Below, one piece after another: positions 18,412 through 26,240 of a DNA stretch of 64,000 nucleotides. The stretch lies in the NCBI GenBank assembly GCA_002304345.1, contig NEUU01000001.1, positions 310,001 to 374,000 on the forward strand. The letters run 5' to 3'. The notes under the pieces were generated by a model that did no database searches, was not told where the DNA came from, and saw only the letters and a list, made by a program, of their open reading frames with translations. Origin of the DNA: Verrucomicrobia bacterium Tous-C9LFEB. GTDB lineage: Bacteria > Verrucomicrobiota > Verrucomicrobiia > Methylacidiphilales > UBA1321. Numbering within the stretch: position 1 is the first letter of the stretch; every line of letters begins with the position of its first letter. A program made the translations under genes and the position numbers.

Positions 18412-18700
18412 TCGTTCTTTGGAAGATTATTGAGTCAGCCGTCGCAAGATGGCTGCAAACCTCGCAGAGTGTTTAGGGAATGCCGTGAAAATCGGCGACA
18501 GTGACGCTGCGGTAACGGGTTACAGACCCCCATCAAAACTCCTCACAAGGGAGTGGCGAATAAAGCCATTCGGTTTCGACCGATGAAGGCCAGGGGCGAG
18601 GCTAAACCCGAAGTCCGAATACCTCCTTTGCGTGAGCTCATGCTGGTGGTGCCTTGGGGCATCACTTGAAAACTTCATCGTATTAATGAAGCGTGAGAGC
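18412..18700 (+). promoter_or_regulatory. Cobalamin riboswitch 1 (aptamer region)
   Basis: The RNA has the cobalamin-riboswitch core: GGGAATGCCGTGAAAA with its pairing partner ATCGGCGACAG, the CGCTGCGGTAAC segment, and the B12 box AAGTCCGAATACCTCC at 18611-18626. It is alignable along its length with the element at 22742-23040, including the 3' module CTTCATCGTATTAATGAAG. By family knowledge, adenosyl- or methylcobalamin binding represses the downstream genes. The gene that follows encodes a PEP-CTERM surface protein rather than a known B12 enzyme, which is the notable point. Confidence 0.88.
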
Positions 18701-18744
18701 GGATTCCCCGCCCTGAGAACACACAATAACTTCCCACGGCATTT

Positions 18745-18770
18745 CTGCTCTTGCCTTAAAACTGGAGCAG
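18745..18770 (+). promoter_or_regulatory. Hairpin hiding the Shine-Dalgarno of the first PEP-CTERM gene
   Basis: CTGCTC (18745-18750) pairs with GAGCAG (18765-18770). The right arm overlaps GGAG, the ribosome binding site, four bases before the ATG at 18774. The same hairpin recurs before the receptor gene at 23074-23100. Control is therefore most likely at translation initiation. Confidence 0.72.
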
Positions 18771-18773
18771 TAA

Positions 18774-20624
18774 ATGAAATATCGCCTCGCACTGGCCGCA
18801 GTGCTTTTGGCCGGACTGATCGTGCCGGTTCGTGCCACCGTCACCGGAATCGATTCCGGCTTCACCTATTCGTCCTACTACAACAACAGTACCGGGGACG
18901 GTATTGTCAGCTATGACTGGGATTCCTCGGGGAATCTCTACTACATGGCGGGGACGTCCTCCTACACTTTCGGGGGGCTCTACCAATTCAACGGGAGTGC
19001 CACGACCACGGTAGTGGCCGGTTCGACCGACTATGTTGGGGCGAGCGCGGTCTACCTCAATGGCTACGTCTATTACAATGCGTCGGCCGGTTCGACCCAG
19101 AAGATCTATCGCTACGATGTGGCGGGTGGCACCAAGACGCTGACCTCCACGGCGGCGAACTACGGTCTCTACGCGTACAACGGCAGTCTCTACGTCTGCG
19201 GTGCGGGAAATGTGGGCGATGCGAACAAGCTCGGTTACGCGACGCCGGCTGCGGATGGCAGTTTGCCGAGTAGCGGAGCGATCACCGCTTTCACGGCGGC
19301 CACGCCGGGAGTCGCCTCGGGGCCTCTGGCCTTTGATGCGGCCGGGAATCTGTATTATGCGCCGGGTTGGGGCAGTGACAGCATCTATCGCTGGACTGCG
19401 GCGGAGGTGTCGCTGGCCTTGGCCGATCCGGTGAATAATGCGCTCGTGGCGTCGTCGGCGTGGTTCACGTTTGGCGCGGAGTACGCAGATCAAACGGGCA
19501 ATAACGGTGGCGCGACTTCGATGGTGATTGGCGAAGACGGTAACATCTATCTCACGTTGACAAGTTGGACCGCTCCGTCGGTGTTGGTGGAAGTTAATGC
19601 GGATGCGAGTGCGGCCACGACGGTCTTGACGGATAGTGATCGTCTCGGCGAGGTGCGCGAGAAGGATGGCAGTATTTACGTTTCGAGCGGCAGCGGGATC
19701 TATCAGGTCAGTGCCGTGCCGGAACCGTCCACAGTGGCGCTGTTGCTGACGGGTTTGCTCGTGCCGCTGGTGATGCGTCGGCGTCAACTCGGTCGCACGC
19801 TGAGCGCGGCGGCGATTGTGGTGAGTGTCTCGACGGCCGCATGGGCGGGACCTTACTCGGGGATTTCGACGGACACGGGCAGCACCGCGATCAAGTCGGA
19901 TTCGACTTCCATCGTCGAGTGGGCGGCGGGGTATCAGGATCTCGTGCGCGGACCGGTGACCTACACGACTGCCACGGGCGCGCTCTCGGGCGCGGCGGCA
20001 TCCTACGGCACGCCGGAAAGTATTCTCGGCGGGTACGGCGGATTGATCAGTCTCGGCAATGGCGGGACGATCACGTTGACGTTCAGCCAGGCGATCATGA
20101 ATGGCGCGGGCGCGGACTTCGCCGTGTTCGAGAACGCCATGCTCAGCAGCGGGAAGGTTTTCGCGGAGTTGGCGATGATCGCAGTGAGTTCCGATGGCGA
20201 GCACTTCTATACGTTCCCGTCGATTTCGTTGACGCAGACGACCACGCAGGTGGGCGCTTACGGCACGATCGATCCGAGTGATGTCTATAACCTTGCGGGC
20301 AAAGATCTGTCCGGTTACGGCACGGCGTTCGATCTCGATGATCTGCTCGACGTGGCGAACGCGGATGGTTCGTTTCTCGATCTCGATAATATTCAATACG
20401 TGCGCGTGACCGACGTGGTGGGAAGTCTCGCGGGACAGCAGACGCTCGATTCCGCCGGGAATGTGATCAACGATTCCAACTCCGCTTATGGAAACACGGC
20501 GGGATTCGATCTGACCGGAGTGGGCGTGGTTCATGCCGTGCCGGAGCCGGGAACGGTCGCCTTGGTGACGACCGGCATGGTTGCGATCCTGGGCCGTCGC
20601 TTGCGGTGGTCGAAGGGAGCGTGA
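18774..20624 (+). CDS. Tandem fusion of two PEP-CTERM surface proteins: propeller-like half plus FAVFEN-type half
   Basis: Protein of 616 residues in one frame. It has a signal peptide (1-21, VPVRA) and a beta-rich domain (about 22-313) with repeated 'D(A/S)(A/S)GNLYY' and 'GxxYV' phrases, like a beta-propeller. A first PEP-CTERM tail follows at 315-338 (VPEPST, hydrophobic stretch, RRR). It runs directly into a second signal-peptide-like segment (334-356, ending AWA before GPYSG), then a second domain (about 357-587) with TLTFSQAIMNG, DFAVFENA and FAELAMIAVSSDG, and a second PEP-CTERM tail (589-616). The second domain is paralogous to the next gene. An in-frame ATG at 19773 could start the second half on its own. 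PEP-CTERM tails are processed by an exosortase, not seen here. The upstream riboswitch suggests a role in B12 acquisition; direct function is unproven. Confidence 0.85.
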   Translation: MKYRLALAAVLLAGLIVPVRATVTGIDSGFTYSSYYNNSTGDGIVSYDWDSSGNLYYMAGTSSYTFGGLYQFNGSATTTVVAGSTDYVGASAVYLNGYVYYNASAGSTQKIYRYDVAGGTKTLTSTAANYGLYAYNGSLYVCGAGNVGDANKLGYATPAADGSLPSSGAITAFTAATPGVASGPLAFDAAGNLYYAPGWGSDSIYRWTAAEVSLALADPVNNALVASSAWFTFGAEYADQTGNNGGATSMVIGEDGNIYLTLTSWTAPSVLVEVNADASAATTVLTDSDRLGEVREKDGSIYVSSGSGIYQVSAVPEPSTVALLLTGLLVPLVMRRRQLGRTLSAAAIVVSVSTAAWAGPYSGISTDTGSTAIKSDSTSIVEWAAGYQDLVRGPVTYTTATGALSGAAASYGTPESILGGYGGLISLGNGGTITLTFSQAIMNGAGADFAVFENAMLSSGKVFAELAMIAVSSDGEHFYTFPSISLTQTTTQVGAYGTIDPSDVYNLAGKDLSGYGTAFDLDDLLDVANADGSFLDLDNIQYVRVTDVVGSLAGQQTLDSAGNVINDSNSAYGNTAGFDLTGVGVVHAVPEPGTVALVTTGMVAILGRRLRWSKGA

Positions 20625-20629
20625 CGGCG

Positions 20630-21610
20630 ATGCATTCCTTGCGAATTTTTCGCTTTGTCCGGTGGCTCTTGTTCACGTGGTCGGTCGGCCTGCTTGCGTT
20701 GCAGGCCGGTCCCTACGCGGCGAGTTCGAGCGATTCCGGCAACGCGTATGATGCGCCGATTGCGGGATTCGTCGGCCCGGATGGTGAGGGGAAGGCGAAC
20801 ATCCAGAGCGGAATCGATCTGGAGACCGAGCAGCCGATCTACATCAACACGAACAATTATGTGAACCCGGTCTTCAAGGGCTGGGCCACCACCGTGGTGG
20901 ATTATAGTCCCGCGTCGAATGTGGACTCGCAATGGCGCAATGCGAGTCAGGCGCTTGGCGCGGTGACGGGTGATTACACGCATGTGGTGTCGCTCGGTGA
21001 TTTGACCGCGGCGCAAATCGCGAGCGGCGCGAAACCGGGATCGATTACGCTCGGGTTTTCCCAGGCGATCTGCAACGGGATCGGCACGGACTTCGCGGTG
21101 TTCGAGAATGCACTCGTGTCGAGCGGCGGTGCTGGGGTGGCCGGGCAGACGTTCGCAGAGTTGGCCTTCGTGGAGGTTTCCACGGATGGTCTCAACTTCG
21201 CGCGCCTGCCGAGCGTGTCGCTAACGCCGAGTGCGGTCGGTCAGTACGGTACGGTTGATCCCACGAACATCTACAATCTCGCGGGGAAAAGCGTGAACAA
21301 CGATGGGGACAGCTGGGGCACGGCGTTCGATCTGGACAGCCTCGTGAACGATTCGCTGGTGAAGCTCGGGTTGGTGAATCTCGACGAGATTAACTACATC
21401 CGCATCGTCGATATTCCCGGCACCGGCACGTATCTCGATAGTCTCGGCAATCCGATCTACGACGCCTCCGTCACCACCGGTTCGGGCGGGTTCGATCTGG
21501 AAGCGATCGGCGCGATCAACGTCGTGCCGGAGCCCTCCGCGATGGCGTTGCTTCTCGTGGGGATTGGGAGTCTGTGCTGGAGGCGACGTCGCGTCGAAGC
21601 GGTTTCCTGA
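20630..21610 (+). CDS. PEP-CTERM surface protein, FAVFEN-type domain
   Basis: Protein of 326 residues. It has a signal peptide (about 1-25, LALQA before GPYAAS), a globular domain with ITLGFSQAICNG, DFAVFENA, FAELAFVEVSTDG and 'IYNLAGK...GTAFDLDSL', and a PEP-CTERM tail at 299-326 (VPEPSAM, hydrophobic stretch, WRRRR). Its mature start (GPY) and domain match the second half of the preceding protein, so the two are paralogues. I start it at the ATG at 20630, after GGGAG, five bases beyond the previous stop; a start at 20606 would overlap. It is expected to be displayed on the cell surface. Co-transcription behind cobalamin riboswitch 1 suggests a B12- or corrinoid-capture role, which is inference. 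Confidence 0.87.
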   Translation: MHSLRIFRFVRWLLFTWSVGLLALQAGPYAASSSDSGNAYDAPIAGFVGPDGEGKANIQSGIDLETEQPIYINTNNYVNPVFKGWATTVVDYSPASNVDSQWRNASQALGAVTGDYTHVVSLGDLTAAQIASGAKPGSITLGFSQAICNGIGTDFAVFENALVSSGGAGVAGQTFAELAFVEVSTDGLNFARLPSVSLTPSAVGQYGTVDPTNIYNLAGKSVNNDGDSWGTAFDLDSLVNDSLVKLGLVNLDEINYIRIVDIPGTGTYLDSLGNPIYDASVTTGSGGFDLEAIGAINVVPEPSAMALLLVGIGSLCWRRRRVEAVS

Positions 21611-22419
21611 TGAAAACGGTTTTGTCTTCCGCAACGGCGCGACGTGGCTTCACTGTGCTCGAATTACTCGTGGTGGTGGGTGTCTTGGTGACCTTGATTG
21701 CGCTCTCTTTGCCGGGGTTTCAATCGGCGCGCCTGCAGGCGTGGAAGATGGCGAGCGCGAGTAATCTGCGGCAATTGACCGAGGCGAACATGGCCTACGC
21801 GGCGGACAATGGACGTTTTGTCCCGGCGGACGATTGGTGGAACAATCGCCGCTGGTGCGGAGCGCGTGTATCGGTGGGTAGTTCGTATGATGCGACGAAG
21901 GGATTGCTCGCCGAGTATCTCGGCAAATCGCGGCGCGTGACGCCGTGCCCGCTCTTCACCCAGATGTTGCAGCGGCAGCCCATCAAGTCGTTCGAATACG
22001 GTTCGGGTGGCTATGGATACAATGCCTATGTCGGTGGTTCAGTGCCGGGCGAGTACGATGGCTCCGCGCAACGACTGCGCGTGTCGTTGCCTGCCACGCG
22101 GGTGGCGAGTCCCGTGGAGACGATCATGTTCGGGACGACGGCGCTCGCGTATGGCGATCGGGTGCAGGAGTATCCTTATCTCGAACCGCCGTTTTGGGTG
22201 AATGCCGATGGTTCGACGAACGGGTCGCGGCCCACTCCGAGTTTGCATTTTCGTTTCAACGGGCAAGCGATTGTCTCGTGGTGCGATGGTCATGTCAGTT
22301 TTGAAATTTCCGACGATCGCGGCGCGGGCTACAACCCGTATGGCGGCGACGCGCGGAAACAACATCTGGGGTGGTTCGGCCCCGACGAAAATAACGGTTA
22401 TTGGAATCCCCAGAAATAA
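21610..22419 (+). CDS. Type II pseudopilin-like protein (prepilin leader, DG-motif C-terminus)
   Basis: Protein of 269 residues. The class III signal RRG/FTVLELLVVVGVL has the cleavage site at Gly13/Phe14 and Glu at mature position 5, followed by one hydrophobic helix, as in prepilins handled by PilD-type peptidase. The C-terminal part contains LHFRFNGQAIVSWCDGHVSF, an H-x(n)-DG-type ending common in the large prepilin-like families of Planctomycetes and Verrucomicrobia. The ATG overlaps the previous stop (TGATG), so translation is coupled to the PEP-CTERM gene. It is probably anchored in the inner membrane and reaching the periplasm; a role in surface assembly or export is possible. Presence inside a B12-riboswitch unit is unusual. 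Confidence 0.85.
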   Translation: MKTVLSSATARRGFTVLELLVVVGVLVTLIALSLPGFQSARLQAWKMASASNLRQLTEANMAYAADNGRFVPADDWWNNRRWCGARVSVGSSYDATKGLLAEYLGKSRRVTPCPLFTQMLQRQPIKSFEYGSGGYGYNAYVGGSVPGEYDGSAQRLRVSLPATRVASPVETIMFGTTALAYGDRVQEYPYLEPPFWVNADGSTNGSRPTPSLHFRFNGQAIVSWCDGHVSFEISDDRGAGYNPYGGDARKQHLGWFGPDENNGYWNPQK

Positions 22420-22437
22420 CCATCCAGGTTTCATCTT

Positions 22438-22698
22438 ATGTCAGAAATCGATCCCGCTCTGTGTCCGATCTGTGGCAAACCCAACCGCTGCGAACGTCTC
22501 TCCACCGAACCGCGCAAAGGTCCGTGCTGGTGTGCGACGCAAAAGTTTCCCCGCGAACTGCTGGAACTCATTCCCGAAAAGGCGCGCGGTCGGGCCTGCG
22601 TTTGCCGGAAGTGTCTGGAGGATTGGCATGGTCGGCGGCGTCAGGTGGAATTGATTCCACTCAGCTTGAGAAACTTGGCCAGTTCGCGCCCGGAATGA
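22438..22698 (+). CDS. Cysteine-rich CWC family protein
   Basis: Small protein of 86 residues with eight cysteines: CPICGKPNRC (Cys9, 12, 18), CWC (30, 32) and CVCRKC (54, 56, 59). This matches the layout of the cysteine-rich CWC family, a probable metal-binding domain of unknown role. There is no signal peptide, so it is cytoplasmic. It follows the pseudopilin gene by 18 bases and is the last gene of riboswitch unit 1; the promoter of unit 2 begins three bases after its stop. Whether its metal or partner is linked to cobalamin is unknown. Confidence 0.85.
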   Translation: MSEIDPALCPICGKPNRCERLSTEPRKGPCWCATQKFPRELLELIPEKARGRACVCRKCLEDWHGRRRQVELIPLSLRNLASSRPE

Positions 22699-22700
22699 GA

Positions 22701-22729
22701 TTGACTAATCCTCGCTTTCCCTCTAACAA
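22701..22729 (+). promoter_or_regulatory. Probable promoter of riboswitch unit 2
   Basis: TTGACT followed after 17 bases by TAACAA. The -10 match is weak, but the position relative to the riboswitch equals that of the better promoter at 18370-18398. Confidence 0.5.
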
Positions 22730-22741
22730 AACATCGATTGT

Positions 22742-23040
22742 TGTTCTTTGGAAGATTAGTTGAGTCGGTCGCTAACCCCCTCGGGGTGAGTGACTGAAAA
22801 ACCTTGCAGAGTGTTGGGAATGCCGTGAAATCCGGCAACAGTGACGCTGCGGTAACGGGTTACAAGCCCCCGTCAAAGCTCCTTCAGTGGGAGTGGAGAA
22901 AATGCCAGTCGGTTTCCACCGACGAAGGCTAGGGGCAAGGTCAAACCCGGAGTCCGAATACCACCTGCGCAAGAGCTCATGCAGACGGTGCCTTGTGGCA
23001 TCGTTTGAAAAACTTCATCGTATTAATGAAGCGTGGGAGC
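22742..23040 (+). promoter_or_regulatory. Cobalamin riboswitch 2 (aptamer region)
   Basis: It shows the same core as riboswitch 1: GGGAATGCCGTGAAATCCGGC, ACGCTGCGGTAACGGGTTAC, and the B12 box GAGTCCGAATACCACC near 22950-22965, followed by the conserved GAGCTCATGC arm and CTTCATCGTATTAATGAAG. Differences fall mostly in loops or keep pairing. It precedes a BtuB-like receptor, a classical cobalamin-riboswitch target, which secures the identity of both elements. Confidence 0.92.
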
Positions 23041-23073
23041 GTTGAATACCTCTAAAATCTTTCCAAGGTATTT

Positions 23074-23100
23074 CTGCTCTTGCCAAGTAGCCAGGAGTAG
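23074..23100 (+). promoter_or_regulatory. Hairpin hiding the Shine-Dalgarno of the receptor gene
   Basis: CTGCTC (23074-23079) pairs with GAGTAG (23095-23100) through one G-U pair. The right arm contains the GGAG ribosome binding site before the GTG start at 23103. Pairing is retained despite a base change compared with 18745-18770. Confidence 0.72.
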
Positions 23101-23102
23101 AA

Positions 23103-25169
23103 GTGAAAAAGAGTCAGTTCGGCTGGGCCCTGTTAGGTGCCGCCTTCGTATTTGTCATCGGGTCCCTCGTGCGCGTTTCGGCAGCGGAGACTGCGGCCTC
23201 GAGTGCGTCTTCGAAAACCAAGCCCGCCACCAGTGGTTCGACGGCAACCACTACCGCCACGGACACGGCGACCAGTTCTTCTCCCACAACAGCCACCACT
23301 TCGTCGACGCAGGAAGCGTCCTCCGACGAGGGATGGGAAGGCGTTCGTACCGTCGTCGTGAGCGCCACCCGCGCGGAAACGGAAATCGCCAAGACCGGCA
23401 CATCCATCAGTGTCGTTTCGCAAAAGGAAATCGAACGTCAGCAATATCGCAGCGTGGGCGAAGCCTTGCGCGAAGTGCCGGGCGTCAATATCTCCAATTC
23501 GGGTACGCCGGGGCAGGTGTCCACGGTGATGATTCGCGGAGCCAAGACCTCGGAGAATAGCGTTTTTCTGGATGGCCGCCGGTTGCCGTTCAATCTCGCG
23601 GGCGGTTTTAATGTGGAAAATCTTTCGCTCGCCAATGTTGACCGCGTTGAAGTGGCGCGCGGTCCGGTGAGTTCCGTCAATGGCGGCGCCTCCATCGGTG
23701 GGGCGATCAATATTGTCTCCCGCGACGGACGCGGACAGGAGACTCCGCTGACGGAAACCTTCTTTGAAGCCGGTTCGTTCAATACCTTCCGCGAGGGCGT
23801 TTCGTCGTGGGGTTCCGAAGGGAACTTCGATTACAGCACCGGAGTGGTGCGACTGGATACGGACAATCAGCGATTGAATAACGAGTATCGCAATACGAGC
23901 AGCTTGAATAAGCTCGGGTATCAGATTACGCCCGATCTTTATTTCGACACGCACGTGATCTATTCGCTGGCCGATATCGGATCGCCGAACAATATCACCA
24001 CCAATGACCGCACGGCGAATGTGCTGCGCGAACTCTGGGGTGTTTCTCCCGGACTGAACTGGAAGACGACCGAAATCTGGACGCAGTCGGTTTACTACGG
24101 ACGTTACCAGTATCGTCAGGTGGCTTCAGGCAACGCGCCGGATACGTTTGTCGGCACGACGGGTTTGAACAATCGCGTTCAGGTGGATACCGATCAGATT
24201 GACTACCAGAGCGTGGTTCAGATTTTCGAAAACTGGAAGATGACCGGCGGTGTCTCCGGTAGCAACATTAGCTATTACCTCAAGCTGGACGAAACGGATA
24301 ATTACTCGTTTCCGTCCGTCCCCGGTGGCACCAAGCCGGTGGATGATGGCCAGACAAACACGGGCTACTTTGTGGAGAGTCAGTGGGAAATCGTGAAGGG
24401 GTGGAATTTTATTTCGAACTTCCGCTTCGATCATTACTCCGATTTCGGAGACGCCGCCACGTACCGTTTTGCGACGAGTTACGAAGTGCCAGATTTGCGC
24501 ACGCTGCTGCACGCCAATTATGGCACCAGCTATGCGCCGCCCACACCGCAAGACGTGGCCGGATATTGGAGCGGCAATACGAAGCTTTCGCCGGAACAGG
24601 GCAAAGGTTATGAATTCGGCGTCACGCAACCGTTCTGGGGCGACAAGGTCAGCGTGTTTGGGACTTGGTTCCACAACGACGTGAATAATTACATCGTTTG
24701 GGATAGCACGGCCCAACCCGGTTTCCCTTGGGGCACGGGCACGAATGTGGGCCATGCGGTGATGGAAGGCGTGGAAAGCGGTTTCACCGTGAAACCGGTC
24801 AAACAGGTGCGCATCAACACGAGTTACACCAACCTGAGTGCCATTCGCGAAGCGGACAATATCCAGAACTTCTCCTCCCGACTGGCCCGGGCACCTCGTC
24901 ATACGATCAACGCCTCGATCAGTTATAGCCCGATTGATCCGCTGACCTTTACGCTCGCCGGTAACTACGTGGCGGATCGCGTGGATGGGTCGCCGGTGCG
25001 TGAGATGGAGGATTATCTGAACATGCGCTTCATGGCGAACTGGAAGATCAACAAGTATCTGGAAGTGTTCGGACGCATCGAGAATTTGACCAACGATCAA
25101 TATCAGGAAGTCTTGGGCTATCCCGCGCTGGATCAGGCGTATTACGGAGGCTTCAAAGTGACGTTCTAA
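23103..25169 (+). CDS. btuB: TonB-dependent vitamin B12 receptor (BtuB-like)
   Basis: Outer-membrane receptor of 688 residues. It has a signal peptide (about 1-28), an unusual Ser/Thr/Ala-rich linker (29-75), a TonB box RTVVVSATR (82-90), a plug domain (about 92-205 with ISVVSQKEIERQQ, VMIRGAKTSEN and VEVARGP) and a 22-strand-type barrel ending in 'GGFKVTF' with terminal Phe. It starts with GTG. The cobalamin riboswitch directly upstream, and the TonB gene 7 bases downstream, point to uptake of cobalamin or corrinoids rather than iron siderophores. The inner-membrane BtuCDF transporter is not in the window. Confidence 0.88.
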   Translation: MKKSQFGWALLGAAFVFVIGSLVRVSAAETAASSASSKTKPATSGSTATTTATDTATSSSPTTATTSSTQEASSDEGWEGVRTVVVSATRAETEIAKTGTSISVVSQKEIERQQYRSVGEALREVPGVNISNSGTPGQVSTVMIRGAKTSENSVFLDGRRLPFNLAGGFNVENLSLANVDRVEVARGPVSSVNGGASIGGAINIVSRDGRGQETPLTETFFEAGSFNTFREGVSSWGSEGNFDYSTGVVRLDTDNQRLNNEYRNTSSLNKLGYQITPDLYFDTHVIYSLADIGSPNNITTNDRTANVLRELWGVSPGLNWKTTEIWTQSVYYGRYQYRQVASGNAPDTFVGTTGLNNRVQVDTDQIDYQSVVQIFENWKMTGGVSGSNISYYLKLDETDNYSFPSVPGGTKPVDDGQTNTGYFVESQWEIVKGWNFISNFRFDHYSDFGDAATYRFATSYEVPDLRTLLHANYGTSYAPPTPQDVAGYWSGNTKLSPEQGKGYEFGVTQPFWGDKVSVFGTWFHNDVNNYIVWDSTAQPGFPWGTGTNVGHAVMEGVESGFTVKPVKQVRINTSYTNLSAIREADNIQNFSSRLARAPRHTINASISYSPIDPLTFTLAGNYVADRVDGSPVREMEDYLNMRFMANWKINKYLEVFGRIENLTNDQYQEVLGYPALDQAYYGGFKVTF

Positions 25170-25176
25170 TTTGCGT

Positions 25177-26169
25177 ATGGAAAACGCTCTCGCTCATTCT
25201 TCGGCGGAAATGGTGACTCTCCCGTGCTCGCAACGGACGGGGGAGAGCGCCGGATCTGTCGCCGAATTGCCGACGATCCGGCAGGAGCGTTTTTGGCGCG
25301 GGCCGTTTTTCCAACCGCAAAAAAGTCCCAAGCGGACGCCGGGGCCGCGGGATCTGAGCGCCGTTCGGAAACCTTCCCACCCTTCACTGGCGCGATTTAT
25401 GGTGGTCTCGCTCGTCCTGCACGGCGTCGCCTTTGGTGCGGGTGCGGTATGGTATTCCAGCTTTCGTGGGCCTGAGCTTACGCTGGCGCAAGGGGCGTTG
25501 AGTCTTGAGATTTTGAATGAATCTCCGGGGCAGAACGGTTCAGCGGTTTCTTTGGGTGAGGGGGCTACGTCGCGTCGCAAGCCTTCCCCGGTGAAGACTC
25601 CTCATGAAAAGGTGCTGCCGACTGAAGCTGTTGAAACAGTGAAGAGTCCCTCTCCCGTGGTGGCGAAAAACGAGGAAGCCGCTGCCGAAACGTGGGAAGA
25701 AGTCTCGAACACGGACGAAACCGTGCCTTTGGAAAAAAGCCGCAAGGCCGCCGCTGAAGCCAAGACGGTCGCCGCTTCCAATTCCGCCCCCGTGACGGCT
25801 GACAATGCGACGACGGAAAAGGGGCACGCGAAAAAAGCGGCGATGAGCGGCAGTTCCGCCCCCAGTACTTTTCAACCCGGCTCGCCCGGAGGCGTTGCGG
25901 CCTCGACTCTGAGCAATCCCACGCCTCCGTATCCCGAGAATGCGCGGCGTGGCGGTGTGGAGGGCGTGGTGGTGTTGCGCCTGAATATCAATGCGGAGGG
26001 GCGCGTTCGTCAGGCGACCGTGGTGCGGAGTTCCGGCCGTGGTGACTTCGATCAGGCGGCGATCCATACCATCGAACAGCGTTGGCGTTACCGGCCGGCG
26101 ACGAGCTGGGGGCATGCCGTGGAGTCGGTGGAAGTGGTGCGGGTTTGTTTTGTGCTGGGCGACGCTTGA
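25177..26169 (+). CDS. tonB: TonB energy transducer
   Basis: Protein of 330 residues with a long cytoplasmic N-terminus (1-73), one membrane segment (about 74-93), an Ala/Lys/Glu/Pro-rich periplasmic spacer (about 115-235) and a C-terminal TonB domain with PPYPENARRGGVEGVVVLRLN and FDQAAIHTIEQRWRYRPA. It passes proton-motive energy from ExbBD to the receptor. A TTG two codons earlier (25171) is an alternative start. The 70-residue cytoplasmic extension is longer than usual. It lies directly behind the BtuB-like gene in the same riboswitch-controlled unit, so it is probably dedicated to this receptor; exbB and exbD are not adjacent. Confidence 0.88.
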   Translation: MENALAHSSAEMVTLPCSQRTGESAGSVAELPTIRQERFWRGPFFQPQKSPKRTPGPRDLSAVRKPSHPSLARFMVVSLVLHGVAFGAGAVWYSSFRGPELTLAQGALSLEILNESPGQNGSAVSLGEGATSRRKPSPVKTPHEKVLPTEAVETVKSPSPVVAKNEEAAAETWEEVSNTDETVPLEKSRKAAAEAKTVAASNSAPVTADNATTEKGHAKKAAMSGSSAPSTFQPGSPGGVAASTLSNPTPPYPENARRGGVEGVVVLRLNINAEGRVRQATVVRSSGRGDFDQAAIHTIEQRWRYRPATSWGHAVESVEVVRVCFVLGDA

Positions 26170-26240
26170 TTCAGGCATCGAATCGAACGCGAAAATCCCT
26201 GTCTTTGCGCACGGCCTTATGGTATGACTAAGGGCTCCTT

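Noticed and set aside
18520..18792. Small minus-strand open frame across riboswitch 1
   Set aside because: The region is conserved as RNA structure with riboswitch 2, not as protein, and the frame has no ribosome site or family match.
18756..20534. 592-residue minus-strand frame opposite the first PEP-CTERM gene
   Set aside because: Arg/His/Ile-rich composition without domains. The plus strand has signal peptides, PEP-CTERM tails and riboswitch context.
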